From Cyanobacteria bacterium CYA (lineage in GTDB: Bacteria; Planctomycetota; Phycisphaerae; Phycisphaerales; UBA1924): a stretch of DNA of 64,000 nucleotides. Below are positions 33,352-41,140 of this stretch, piece after piece; the stretch's first letter is position 1, and each line of letters starts with the position of its first letter. The notes under the pieces were generated by a model. The model did no database searches, was not told the DNA's origin, and saw only the letters and a list, made by a program, of their open reading frames with translations. The stretch is from positions 1-64,000 of the forward strand of contig RHKP01000007.1 of assembly GCA_008363215.1 (NCBI GenBank). The letters run 5' to 3'. The position numbers and the translations under genes are program-made.

Positions 33352-34146
33352 TCAGGCTCCTTGCTCTTGGGGTTGCTCTTGGTTTTCGTTGCTGGTGGTC
33401 GGATCGCCCTCGCCGCGCGCCAGCGCCGCGAACACGCGGTAATCCAGCGGCAGCTCGTCGGGCAGGTTCAGGCGGTTCTTGGCGACATGGGCGGGGCGCT
33501 CGGTCGTGCGGATGATCCGCTCGCCCGTGCCGATGCCCTGCGTGCGCTTGCGGTCGAAGCCCTCGCTCTGGGTCTTCGTGTGGACGCGGTAGGTCGCGAA
33601 GAGCACCTCGTCGCACCACTCCTGGATCAACGCCGAGGCCTGCTTCTGCAGGCGGGGCACGTAGCGGTCGTAGGTGTCGGTCTCGGGGTTGGCGAACTTC
33701 TCGATCGCCGCGTGCGCGATCAGGATGATCTGCATCCCGCGCTCGGACCGCAGCGCGTCGAGCCCCGCCAGCACCTCGCGCCATTGCGTGAGCGCGAAGA
33801 TGTACCCCTTGGCGTAGCCGATGTCCTCGATGGTCTCGACGCCGCGCTTCGCGCAGACCTCGGCCCAGATCAGCCGCTCGAGCCAGTCGAGCGAGTCGAT
33901 GACCACCGTCTGGTAGCCGTGCTCCTCGCTGTAGAGCGCTGAGAGCGCGGAGAGCACGTCGCCGTACTTCGTCGCCAGCGGGAAGCGGTCGCAGTCGATG
34001 TCGTTGGTGCCCTCTTCGGTCGTGATGAAGACGGGTGTCTCGGCCATCGCGCCAAAGGTGGACTTGCCGACGCCGTGGACGCCGTAGAGCATCACGCGAC
34101 GCGGCATCAGCGTGCGGCCCTTCTGGATGTGTGCGAGTGCGGACAT
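33352..34146 (-). CDS. Sak4-like RecA-fold ATPase (single-strand annealing protein)
   Basis: A 264-residue RecA-core ATPase: Walker A MLYGVHGVGKSTF, Walker B TVVIDSLDWLERL, and the sensor LIAHAAIEKF with a later YDRYVPRLQKQASALIQEWCD. This phage nucleotide-binding family (AAA_24, Sak4) lacks the RecA DNA-binding extensions and acts with an SSB and nuclease in recombination. It lies between DUF669 and a RecB-type nuclease gene, giving a complete annealing-nuclease-resolvase set. Confidence 0.8.
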   Translation of the reverse strand: MSALAHIQKGRTLMPRRVMLYGVHGVGKSTFGAMAETPVFITTEEGTNDIDCDRFPLATKYGDVLSALSALYSEEHGYQTVVIDSLDWLERLIWAEVCAKRGVETIEDIGYAKGYIFALTQWREVLAGLDALRSERGMQIILIAHAAIEKFANPETDTYDRYVPRLQKQASALIQEWCDEVLFATYRVHTKTQSEGFDRKRTQGIGTGERIIRTTERPAHVAKNRLNLPDELPLDYRVFAALARGEGDPTTSNENQEQPQEQGA

Positions 34147-34208
34147 GATCGATGGGTCTCCTTGTGGTTGGTGGTGCGGGTTCAGGACTGGGTGGCCTGG
34201 TACGACGG

Positions 34209-35114
34209 TCAGTTGGGAAGGCGGTCGTACAGCCGGAGGGACTCGAAACCCGTGGGCCAGCAACCGGTCTCCCGGCAGCGGACGAGCTCTTCGATGGCGC
34301 GGTTGTTCTCGGCTTGGGCGGCGTCGAGGCACCGCGACGCGATCTGCCACACGCCGCAGCGGAACGGCTCGCGCTTCTCGACCGCGATGATGTGGACGGG
34401 CAACGTGACACCGCTCACGACCGCGAGCAGCGCCCGGTAGAACGCGAGCTGGTGCAGGTACTTGAACGCGTCGATGTGCCACTCGAACGAGTCGAGCGAG
34501 TCGGCCGTCTTCAGATCAACGAGCCCGCGGCCGTCCTTGGGGTTGATCCAGTCGAACCGGGCCTGGCACAGCACGCCGCTCATCCGGCCGCGGACGACAC
34601 CCTCCGCGACGCCCTCGGCCAGCAGTTCGCGGGCGAAAAGGTGCTCGCGAACGCTTGCCGCCATCTGCTCGACCGTCGCGGCGTCGGTGTCGGCCAGCAC
34701 GGGCTTGCCGCGCTGCTCGGCCCACTCGGCGAACTTCTTCGTGTTCGAGCCGTAGGGCTGCCCGGTCTTCGGGTTGATCGGCCCGCCGACCGTGTACTCA
34801 GCCTCGTAGCGCTCGCGGCCTTCGAGGATCAATGTGTGCGCCGCCCGCCCGACGAGGAACGCGTGGCTGTCCCGGTCCGGGATCAGCCCCAGCTCCTTCC
34901 GCCGGAACAGCAGCGGGCACGAGCGGAACTCGGCAAGCCGGTGCGAGGTCAGGCACTCGCCGCGCTGGGCGTGGTAGGTCTCGGCGGGCTCGCGGATGAG
35001 CACGCGGGCGAGGTCGATCGCGCCGTCGGGAGTCGTGGTCGGGTTCGAGCGGATCTCGCGGGCGTAGTCGCCCTGGCCGAGACGCACCAGCGGGTCGTTC
35101 GGGTTGGTCTTCAC
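34209..35114 (-). CDS. RecB/Cas4-type PD-(D/E)XK exonuclease
   Basis: A 301-residue nuclease. The catalytic block is ARFDWINPKDGRGLVDLKTAD, giving the PD-(D/E)XK acidic positions D..D.K, followed by a Gln/Tyr motif FKYLHQLAFYRALL. The N-terminal GECLTSHRLAEFRSCPLLFRRKELG is the helix common to RecE/DUF3799 nucleases. It should resect double-stranded ends for the Sak4-like annealing protein. GTG start overlapping the stop of the DUF1580-like gene (GTGA). Confidence 0.8.
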   Translation of the reverse strand: MKTNPNDPLVRLGQGDYAREIRSNPTTTPDGAIDLARVLIREPAETYHAQRGECLTSHRLAEFRSCPLLFRRKELGLIPDRDSHAFLVGRAAHTLILEGRERYEAEYTVGGPINPKTGQPYGSNTKKFAEWAEQRGKPVLADTDAATVEQMAASVREHLFARELLAEGVAEGVVRGRMSGVLCQARFDWINPKDGRGLVDLKTADSLDSFEWHIDAFKYLHQLAFYRALLAVVSGVTLPVHIIAVEKREPFRCGVWQIASRCLDAAQAENNRAIEELVRCRETGCWPTGFESLRLYDRLPN

Positions 35115-35533
35115 AGCCCCGCCTCCTCGAGCTCGCGCTCTGCTTCGAGGTGGCGGCGGCGTGCCTCATCGGCCCCGCCGGAGCGGGACGCCCGGCGCGA
35201 TCGCTTGGAAGTGCGGCGCGAGGGCGCGGGCTCTGGGGCGGGCAACTGCGCGTCCCGATCGAAGTGGGCTGCGTCGGCCTCGGCCAGCGCCGACCCGAAG
35301 TCGTTGAGCCACTGGAGGGTGGTGAAGATGCGCGACCCGAAGCGCACGTGCTTGAGCCGAATGCGCGTCCCCGTCGCCGCCTTCACACCCTCGCGGCACC
35401 ACCGCCACACGCAGTTCGAAGACGGCCGCCCGGGGGCCAGTTTGGCGGCCTGGGCGAGCGTGATATGGTCCTCCGCGGCCGGGGCCCCGGGGTTGGCCCC
35501 GTTTGTCATTCCTGTTGAATCTTGCTGATGCAC
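35111..35533 (-). CDS. DUF1580-like helix-turn-helix protein
   Basis: A 140-residue protein. It carries ITLAQAAKLAPGRPSSNCVWRWCREGVKAATGTRIRL, then FGSRIFTTLQWLNDF, the excisionase-like helix-turn-helix pattern of DUF1580, a family I associate with planctomycetes. An Arg-rich C-terminal tail follows. It is the first gene of the early leftward operon, GTG start with GAGGAG upstream, and lies beside an array of operator-like repeats. It is the best candidate for the early regulator of the prophage. Confidence 0.7.
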   Translation of the reverse strand: MHQQDSTGMTNGANPGAPAAEDHITLAQAAKLAPGRPSSNCVWRWCREGVKAATGTRIRLKHVRFGSRIFTTLQWLNDFGSALAEADAAHFDRDAQLPAPEPAPSRRTSKRSRRASRSGGADEARRRHLEAERELEEAGL

Positions 35534-35616
35534 GTCGGACTCCTCGCTCGTCTGGCCCGGCCCTCACAGGGCCTTGGCTGCTTGCGACGGGTGAAGAATC
35601 CACGCTGTTTTGGGGC

Positions 35617-35652
35617 GGTAACTCGGTAACTCGAGTTACCGCGCGAGTTACC
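35617..35652. promoter_or_regulatory. Operator array of GGTAACTC/GAGTTACC half sites
   Basis: Four 8-base half sites lie in 36 bases: GGTAACTC (35617-35624), GGTAACTC (35625-35632), GAGTTACC (35633-35640) and, after GCGC, GAGTTACC (35645-35652). The middle two form a perfect 16-base palindrome. A further GGTAACTC (35723-35730) faces TTGTTACC (35737-35744). They flank the start of the early operon (gene at 35111-35533) and should bind a dimeric repressor. Confidence 0.6.
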
Positions 35653-35657
35653 AACGA

Positions 35658-35688
35658 CAACGGCCCTCCCGTGCTGGGAGGGCCGTTG
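35658..35688 (-). terminator. Hairpin ending the HicA-like operon
   Basis: A perfect 13-base stem (CAACGGCCCTCCC and its complement) closes a 5-base loop. It follows the HicA-like gene on the minus strand and precedes the operator array, separating the two units. There is no long T tract, so efficiency is uncertain. Confidence 0.55.
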
Positions 35689-35800
35689 AATCGATGCAGA
35701 ATTTCTTGCTCGCGGCCTGGTGGGTAACTCGATCGCTTGTTACCCCGGCCGGAAGACACCCTTCCGTCGAACCGCGACCGGGCCAGATCTCAACGCGTGG

Positions 35801-36085
35801 CTAGATCCCACCCCGCTCGCGAGCCTTCACCTCGAAGCCCTCGCGGTCGAGTGGGCAATCCACGAGATCCAGGAAGTCCGACTTCGTCAGGCAGCACTGC
35901 TTCGCCATCATGCCTAAGAGCGCGTCGCCGATCGACTTGCCTCCGGAGCCGTGGCTTGTCTTCGTCTTGATCTTGGTCTTCTTCCCATCGGGAGTGTGAT
36001 AGACGAACCACGAGTGATCGCCTTCGCGCCGCTCGAAGCCCTTCTGCTCCAACGCCGCTTCGATGTCCCTGCGACTACGCTGCAC
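35801..36085 (-). CDS. HicA-like mRNA interferase toxin
   Basis: A 94-residue protein, GTG start inside the end of the preceding gene. The fold pattern matches HicA toxins: RDIEAALEQKGFERREGDHSWFVYHTPDGKK with the catalytic His in GDHSW, then KIKTKTSHGSGGKSIGDAL. It differs from classical HicA by a longer C-terminal tail with CCLTKSDFLDLVDCPLDREG. HicA toxins cut mRNA unless bound by HicB. Here the partner is the unusually long upstream gene rather than a short HicB. Confidence 0.65.
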   Translation of the reverse strand: MQRSRRDIEAALEQKGFERREGDHSWFVYHTPDGKKTKIKTKTSHGSGGKSIGDALLGMMAKQCCLTKSDFLDLVDCPLDREGFEVKARERGGI

Positions 36086-37145
36086 CCGTCGGATCCTCCT
36101 GAAGTCGCTGGGACAAGCGGCGCTTGAGTTCCACCGCAGCGGGGGAGAGCGTTTCGTCATCCGCGCGAACATATTCGCTGTACGAGAAAGCGAGGTCCGC
36201 AACGATCTCCTCGTAGAGTTCAGCTCGGGTCGGAGCCGCAATGAACAAGTTCAGCTCGTCGTCGCTGAAAAGAAAGACCTGCTTCGTCTCTTCGTCGAGT
36301 TCGGGGTTGACTTGCAGAGGCGGTGCGATGCGAAGCCTCACGCCATCGACCTCGATCTCAGAGATCTGGAACGGGCTCGTGTCTACGCGCTCGATCGATG
36401 TGACGTCTGACACGCTTGAGACATGGCCCTCCGGCGTGCGGTAGACCTGCCCCGTGACTTGGATGTAGTCGCGGCGGCTCTCCAGAATGTCCGACTCGAC
36501 TTCATCCTGATACGAACACGAGATGAGACTTTCGGTTACGGGATGGCGGATCTCGAACTTCCGCTGATCAAAGAAGATTCGCTGAAGCTCGCCGATCACC
36601 GTGCCCTCTTCCTGCTCGGGCTGGTCTGAACGGAGGACGCGGGTCACATCACGACGCAGCCCATAGCCCAGCCGCCGCGACCGCTTTGTTCCAACCGCAA
36701 AGTCGAGCAACCACTCGGAGCCCTCCGAAGGAGCCATGTCCTGCAAGGTGCGGAGCATGAGCGAGCGAAGCGCTGCATCTGGGATCACCTGGCGGACGCG
36801 ATCTGGATTGTCCTCGATGACGGCCTCAGCGACCTGGTACACGTCGTCGAGAGCTGCGTACTCGTCCATGTTCGGGAGATCGTCTTGCGGACATTCATCG
36901 ACCTCACTGACGGCGATCGCGTAGCTGCCTGCGGTAGGGATCGCGCAACGCAGGGTGTGTCGCTGGCGAAGCTCCGCCGATGGCTTGAAGCGGCGGTTCA
37001 TGCCCTTCCCCTCTTTTGCGGCGGCGGCGATGAGAACCAGCTTCTGAAGGCGCTCAAGCGTCTGCACGAGGACATCTGCCGGAACGGTGTTCCCTTCCGT
37101 CTCCGGACCGATGATCTTCATCTCGCCCTTGCTACGCTCCCGCAC
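36075..37145 (-). CDS. Long partner protein with HicB-like C-terminal region
   Basis: A 356-residue protein (GTG start with AGGAG upstream; ATG at 37121 is an alternative). The first 240 residues are not recognised (QTLERLQKLVLIAAAAKEGKG; LRSLMLRTLQDMAPS; a beta-rich middle). Residues about 250-350 resemble a HicB-type module: FLFSDDELNLFIAAPTRAELYEEIVADL, then SEYVRADDETLSPAAVELKRRL. It overlaps the HicA-like gene by 11 bases. Most likely it is an antitoxin and sensor fused in one chain. The role is inferred from the pair. Confidence 0.5.
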   Translation of the reverse strand: MRERSKGEMKIIGPETEGNTVPADVLVQTLERLQKLVLIAAAAKEGKGMNRRFKPSAELRQRHTLRCAIPTAGSYAIAVSEVDECPQDDLPNMDEYAALDDVYQVAEAVIEDNPDRVRQVIPDAALRSLMLRTLQDMAPSEGSEWLLDFAVGTKRSRRLGYGLRRDVTRVLRSDQPEQEEGTVIGELQRIFFDQRKFEIRHPVTESLISCSYQDEVESDILESRRDYIQVTGQVYRTPEGHVSSVSDVTSIERVDTSPFQISEIEVDGVRLRIAPPLQVNPELDEETKQVFLFSDDELNLFIAAPTRAELYEEIVADLAFSYSEYVRADDETLSPAAVELKRRLSQRLQEDPTGAA

Positions 37146-37397
37146 GGTCCACTCCTGAGGGTCCAGATACTATCGGACAGATGGGCCTCGGTCGCCAGTT
37201 ACCCTGTCCCAGACCCGAACAAGACCCCTCGGTTCGGCCCCAGCGGGGTGACTCCATCCAGGGTGAGGTCCCTTCAGAGCGATTTGCCAGGCACAACTGG
37301 CGCTCCGCAATCGGCGGTCCATTGTTCCGATTCCTCCGCACATGCGCGCGATGGCGGAGATTTCGGAACAAGAGCTCGGGGCTGCTGCCGGCCCCCA

Positions 37398-38726
37398 TCA
37401 CCCCACCCGCCGCATGATCTCCGCCACCTTCGTCTGGTCTCGCTCGGCGTAGACCGCGTCCGTCACCCGGGCACTGGCGTGCCCGAGGACCAGCGCCGAC
37501 GCCTCCAGCCCGTGCTCGCGGCGGTAGAGCGTCGCAGCCGTGTGGCGGAGCTGGTACGGGAACCACCGGTGGTCTTTCCGCCAGGCGTCGAGGTCGGCCT
37601 TCAGCCCCGTCTTCGCCAGCCGCCTGCGCCACTGCTCCCGCGTCTCGTCGTCGCGCTTGGCCAGCGGCGGTGCCGGTGGAAACGCCACGTCGCACGCATA
37701 CTGCACCGCCCGGTAGTACGACCGCGCGTCGTACCGCTCGCCCGCCGTCTTCTTCGGCTCGGCCTTGCAATTCGTCCCGGCCCGGTTGCCGCATGAGAGT
37801 GGCGTCTTCCGTGCCGCGGCCCGGGCCGCCCGGCGCTCCGCGTCCGCCTCGGCCGGGCTGAAGAGGTACTCCGTCGCGGGGCGGTCGAGGAACGGCCCCA
37901 GCACGGCCTGGGCCTTGGGGCCGAGGAACAGCACCCGGTCGTGCCCCATGTACTGCGTCTTGTGCCGCCCGGGGCGGACCGCCCACACGCCGTCCTGCCT
38001 GTCGGTCTCGATGTCGCAGGGGCGGAGGCTCAGCACCTCGTCGGGGCGAGCGCCGGTGAGCAGCTGGATCCGCACTGCCGCCGCGACCGGGCTCGCCATG
38101 AACGGCAGGGTCTGCTCGACGACCTCGACCGGCACCGGCTTGACCACGCGACCAACCCGCGCCTCGCAGCGCCCGGGCTTGAGCGGATCGACGGCAAGCA
38201 GCTCCACCCGCACGCTCGCCGAGACCAGCTCCTGCGCCGCGGCCCACTTGAAGATGCGGCACAGCCGCCGCACCTGCGCGTTGGTGTAGGTGACGCCCCA
38301 GCCCCTCCGCCCGTTGTCTGGGTCCTCGCGGATCATGTCGTCGCGCAGGCGCTGCAGCCGCCTCGGCCCGAACGCCGCCGCGGGCGTCGAGCCGTACGCG
38401 CGGCGCAGCAGGCGGATCAGGGCCTTGCAGTGGCCGCGCTCGTTCTCGTTGAGGTACTCGGCACGGGCACGCCAGAAGCGGGCGCACAGATCGGTGATGG
38501 TGATGCCGTCGCCGCCGCCGTCCCCGGGCTTCTCGAAGTCGGGGTCGATGAGGCGTCGCCCGTTGGCCTCCCACTCGGCGATGACGCGGTGGTACAGCTC
38601 GCGGCTCTCGGGCGAGCCGGGCACGCCCAGCCAGTAGTCGCGCCGCTTCTTGGTGACCGCGTCGGTCAGGGTGACGATGGCCTGGTTGCGGTCGTGACGC
38701 TTGCGGTATCCCGGGGTCTTTGGCAT
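37398..38726 (-). CDS. int: Prophage tyrosine integrase
   Basis: A 442-residue tyrosine recombinase; ATG at 38726. A longer in-frame reading continues through the attachment site to 39074 and is not considered real. Catalytic positions: Arg in LLTGARPDEVLSLRPCDI, HxxR-type box WFPYQLRHTAATLYR, and Tyr in RVTDAVYAERDQTK. It lies next to the 47-bp tRNA-Asp repeat at 38843, so it very probably integrates the 34-kb prophage at that site. Nested palindromes (38738-38785) fill the space to the attachment site. Confidence 0.88.
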   Translation of the reverse strand: MPKTPGYRKRHDRNQAIVTLTDAVTKKRRDYWLGVPGSPESRELYHRVIAEWEANGRRLIDPDFEKPGDGGGDGITITDLCARFWRARAEYLNENERGHCKALIRLLRRAYGSTPAAAFGPRRLQRLRDDMIREDPDNGRRGWGVTYTNAQVRRLCRIFKWAAAQELVSASVRVELLAVDPLKPGRCEARVGRVVKPVPVEVVEQTLPFMASPVAAAVRIQLLTGARPDEVLSLRPCDIETDRQDGVWAVRPGRHKTQYMGHDRVLFLGPKAQAVLGPFLDRPATEYLFSPAEADAERRAARAAARKTPLSCGNRAGTNCKAEPKKTAGERYDARSYYRAVQYACDVAFPPAPPLAKRDDETREQWRRRLAKTGLKADLDAWRKDHRWFPYQLRHTAATLYRREHGLEASALVLGHASARVTDAVYAERDQTKVAEIMRRVG

Positions 38727-38737
38727 TGGGGCAGCCT

Positions 38738-38785
38738 CTCGAAACCTCGAGCGCGGTGCGCGCACCGCGCTGATTTCGTTTCGAG
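38738..38785. repeat. Nested inverted repeats upstream of the prophage integrase
   Basis: An inner perfect 22-base palindrome (AGCGCGGTGCG at 38750-38760 and its complement to 38771) lies within an outer pair CTCGAAAC (38738-38745) and GTTTCGAG (38778-38785). Flanking GGGGCAG and CTGCGCCCC extend it further. It lies between the integrase start and the attachment core, so it may regulate the integrase or bind a recombination factor. Confidence 0.5.
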
Positions 38786-38842
38786 CTGCGCCCCGGACCA
38801 TCCGGGGGTGTCCGTAACCTACGGACTCAGCAAGGTTTATCG

Positions 38843-38889
<47 letters not shown>

Positions 38890-38976
38890 ACACGCGGAAA
38901 ACAGGCCGTTTTTGACGTATACTTGGGTGCGGGCCGTGAGGTTCGCGGAGACTTCCAGAGTCTTCCAACGGCGAGT

Positions 38977-38999
38977 TTGTGACCCCGCTGTGACCCACC
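38977..38999 (+). repeat. Left arm-type site: tandem TGTGACCC
   Basis: Two copies of TGTGACCC spaced 11 bases apart, start to start. The 23-base block recurs at 50785-50807 with two mismatches. It lies between the attachment core and the integrase ATG, where arm-binding sites for tyrosine integrases or excisionases are expected. Confidence 0.5.
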
Positions 39000-39003
39000 G
39001 GCC

Positions 39004-40311
39004 ATGAAAACCACCACGCCCAACACCCACGCCCGATCCGGTTCCGCGCCCAAGCATGAGCGCCCGCTGAACACCGACGATGATGTTCGCGGGCTGCCGC
39101 GCCCGAAGAAGGGACGCCGGGACTACCACGTCAAAGACACCCCCGGCCTGATGGTCCGCGTGTCCCCCGCCAGCGTGCTGTTCATCGTCCGCAAGCGCGG
39201 CCCCCGTGTTGACGACAAGCCGGGGGAGATTCACAAGCTGGTCATCGGCCACTTCCCCGCGATGGACCTGGAGACGGCGAAGAAGCTGGCGAATGAAAAG
39301 GTGTCACTGATCCGGCAAGGCGCGGACCCCAACCGCACCGATACCGCTGGGCAGTCCCTGGGCGAAGCCTGGAAGTGGGCGAAGGGGAATCGACACCTGA
39401 AGCCTTCCACGCTTCGGGACTACGAAGACCGCTGGAAGCGCCACCTGAGCGCCCACGAACGTACCCCGATGCGCGCGATCACCCCGGAATGGATCAAGGC
39501 CCGGATGGACGGGGCGCTAGAGAACGCGAAGAAGGGGGACGGGGTTGTAGACGCGAACCGCTTGCGGTCCCTGCTGGGCACCATCTTTACGGAGTGGTGC
39601 GAACGCAATCCCGGCGCTGCACACCCCGTCCGCGCCGTGCGCAAGGCGCGCAACGGTGACGGGTCCGCGCCCCGGCCCCGCACAAACAAGCTGACCGTGG
39701 ATCAGGCCCGCGCCTATTCCCGCGCCCTGGAGCGGTACGCCGCTGGGGAGGGACGCCCCGGCAAGTATGAAGACGGCCCGTATCAGCGGGCGCAGCGGCG
39801 CGGAATGGCGGACTATCTCACGCTGAATATGTACGTCGGACTCCGCAAGTCCAACGGCATCGGCCTTCGGTGGGATTGGATCGACCTGGGCGCGGCCACG
39901 ATCACCGTGCCCGCGTCTGAGACGAAGACGAAGAAGGAACTGGTAGTCAACATCCCCGCGCCCGTGCTGTCCATGCTGAAGCGCCGACACGCGGACTCCG
40001 AGCGCCACCCGGTGTACGTCTTCCCTGGACGCCGCAACAGTGACAAGCCCATGAACTCGCCCGGCAAGGCGCACGAAGCGGTATTGAAGCTGGCGGGGCT
40101 GCCCGCTGGCGCGGTGACGATCCACGATATGCGCCGCACCCTGGGCAGCGCAATGATTGCGAACGGTGCGGACGTGTCCGAAGTCCGCGAGCAGCTTGGG
40201 CACGCGAACATCGCCACCACTTCCATCTATCTGAACCTGAAGGGCGAGAACACCGTGAAGAAGTCCCTGGAGCGGGCAGCAGCGGCGTTCGGTGGGGAGG
40301 ATGCGGCGTGA
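39004..40311 (+). CDS. int: P4-type tyrosine integrase of the satellite
   Basis: The 435-residue recombinase has the N-terminal arm-binding DUF4102-like domain (GRRDYHVKDTPGLMVRVSPA; HFPAMDLETAKKLANE). The SAM-like core-binding domain follows, then the catalytic domain with Arg in MYVGLRKSNGIGLRW, HxxR in TIHDMRRTLGSAM and the His/Tyr end in LGHANIATTSIYLNLKGE. It starts 115 bases inside the left attachment site and should integrate the element into tRNA-Asp. It differs entirely from the prophage integrase, so the two elements use unlike enzymes at one site. A TATACT -10-like hexamer lies at 38918. Confidence 0.92.
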   Translation: MKTTTPNTHARSGSAPKHERPLNTDDDVRGLPRPKKGRRDYHVKDTPGLMVRVSPASVLFIVRKRGPRVDDKPGEIHKLVIGHFPAMDLETAKKLANEKVSLIRQGADPNRTDTAGQSLGEAWKWAKGNRHLKPSTLRDYEDRWKRHLSAHERTPMRAITPEWIKARMDGALENAKKGDGVVDANRLRSLLGTIFTEWCERNPGAAHPVRAVRKARNGDGSAPRPRTNKLTVDQARAYSRALERYAAGEGRPGKYEDGPYQRAQRRGMADYLTLNMYVGLRKSNGIGLRWDWIDLGAATITVPASETKTKKELVVNIPAPVLSMLKRRHADSERHPVYVFPGRRNSDKPMNSPGKAHEAVLKLAGLPAGAVTIHDMRRTLGSAMIANGADVSEVREQLGHANIATTSIYLNLKGENTVKKSLERAAAAFGGEDAA

Positions 40312-40586
40312 ACCACCTACCAGACTACGGCGAGTTCACCGGCATCGGGTCCAGTTCTCTGCCCCGCCAGTTCCAGCGCATCGAAGCGGGAGTGAAGCGG
40401 GGCCGCGAAGCGGAGTTCATGGCGTTCCTGATGGCGCAAACCGACGAACACTCGCGGCGGCTGCTGGCGTTCGCCCAGCGGGAGCGCCGCGAGTTCACGC
40501 GGGCGCTGGCGGAGTGGGTCCGAGAATGGGACGCCGTTGGCTTGACGATTCCTGATGCCGTAGACTGGCAACGCAAGGCATCGTAA
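40308..40586 (+). CDS. Hypothetical protein following the integrase
   Basis: A 92-residue helical, charged protein (FQRIEAGVKRGREAEFMAFLMAQTDEHSRRLL). The GTG start overlaps the integrase stop, so it is translationally coupled. Its size and coupling suggest an integration accessory or recombination directionality factor, but no HTH is evident. Function unknown. Confidence 0.5.
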   Translation: MNHLPDYGEFTGIGSSSLPRQFQRIEAGVKRGREAEFMAFLMAQTDEHSRRLLAFAQRERREFTRALAEWVREWDAVGLTIPDAVDWQRKAS

Positions 40587-40591
40587 GTCCC

Positions 40592-40621
40592 TTGACCGTA
40601 CCGGGTTGCGCTGTCTATCCT
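40592..40621 (+). promoter_or_regulatory. Candidate promoter for the HTH-primase operon
   Basis: TTGACC (40592-40597), an 18-base spacer and TATCCT (40616-40621). It lies in the 236-base gap after the integrase unit and points toward the AlpA-like gene. Only moderate match to consensus. Confidence 0.4.
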
Positions 40622-40822
40622 TCTCTGACATAGGGCCGGTTTGTCCCGCGTGGCCCTTGGGCTGCGGGCAGACCACGAAACGCCAGAACCCCCGTCACAC
40701 GCGGGGCGGCTGAGCGGCCTCTAGGTGACACGGTTTTTCAACCGGCACCGGGGCCGTTGTTGTTTCAGGGGTGTACCCGATCAAGCCATGACGATGCCAC
40801 GGTGCCCGAAGGGGTACAGACG

Positions 40823-41140
40823 ATGGCACGTCGGACACTGGTAGATCAAACGAAGGCCCCTGGGGGAGCGGCAGACCTTGCCGAAGCCCAAGGGATCATC
40901 AAGGCGCGGGGCGCTGACGCGCTGCTGACCACGCGGCACGTCTCCGCCCTGCTGAACAAGGCCGTAGCGACCGTGCGCGATTGGCGTACGCGCGGCATCG
41001 GCCCCCGCTACATCCGGCGCGGGACTTGTGTGTACCGCTGGGCCGACGTTGAAGCGTGGTTGGCCGATGGCGCTGTCAACACCACCGATCAGCCCGTCAA
41101 TCCGCGCGACCTGCCAGAGGAAGGCGGTATCGGCGGATGA
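40823..41140 (+). CDS. AlpA/excisionase-like helix-turn-helix regulator
   Basis: A 105-residue protein with a typical HTH_17 arrangement: LLTTRHVSALLNKAVATVRDWRTRGIGPRYIRRG, then VYRWADVEAWLADG. It is the first gene of the replication operon and its stop overlaps the primase start (ATGA). In P4 and related satellites such proteins control excision or activate the integrase. That role is inferred from family and position. Confidence 0.75.
   Translation: MARRTLVDQTKAPGGAADLAEAQGIIKARGADALLTTRHVSALLNKAVATVRDWRTRGIGPRYIRRGTCVYRWADVEAWLADGAVNTTDQPVNPRDLPEEGGIGG

Noticed and set aside
35503-35727. Plus-strand small gene over the operator region
   Set aside because: It would run through the palindromic array and the 13-base terminator stem, with no ribosome site.
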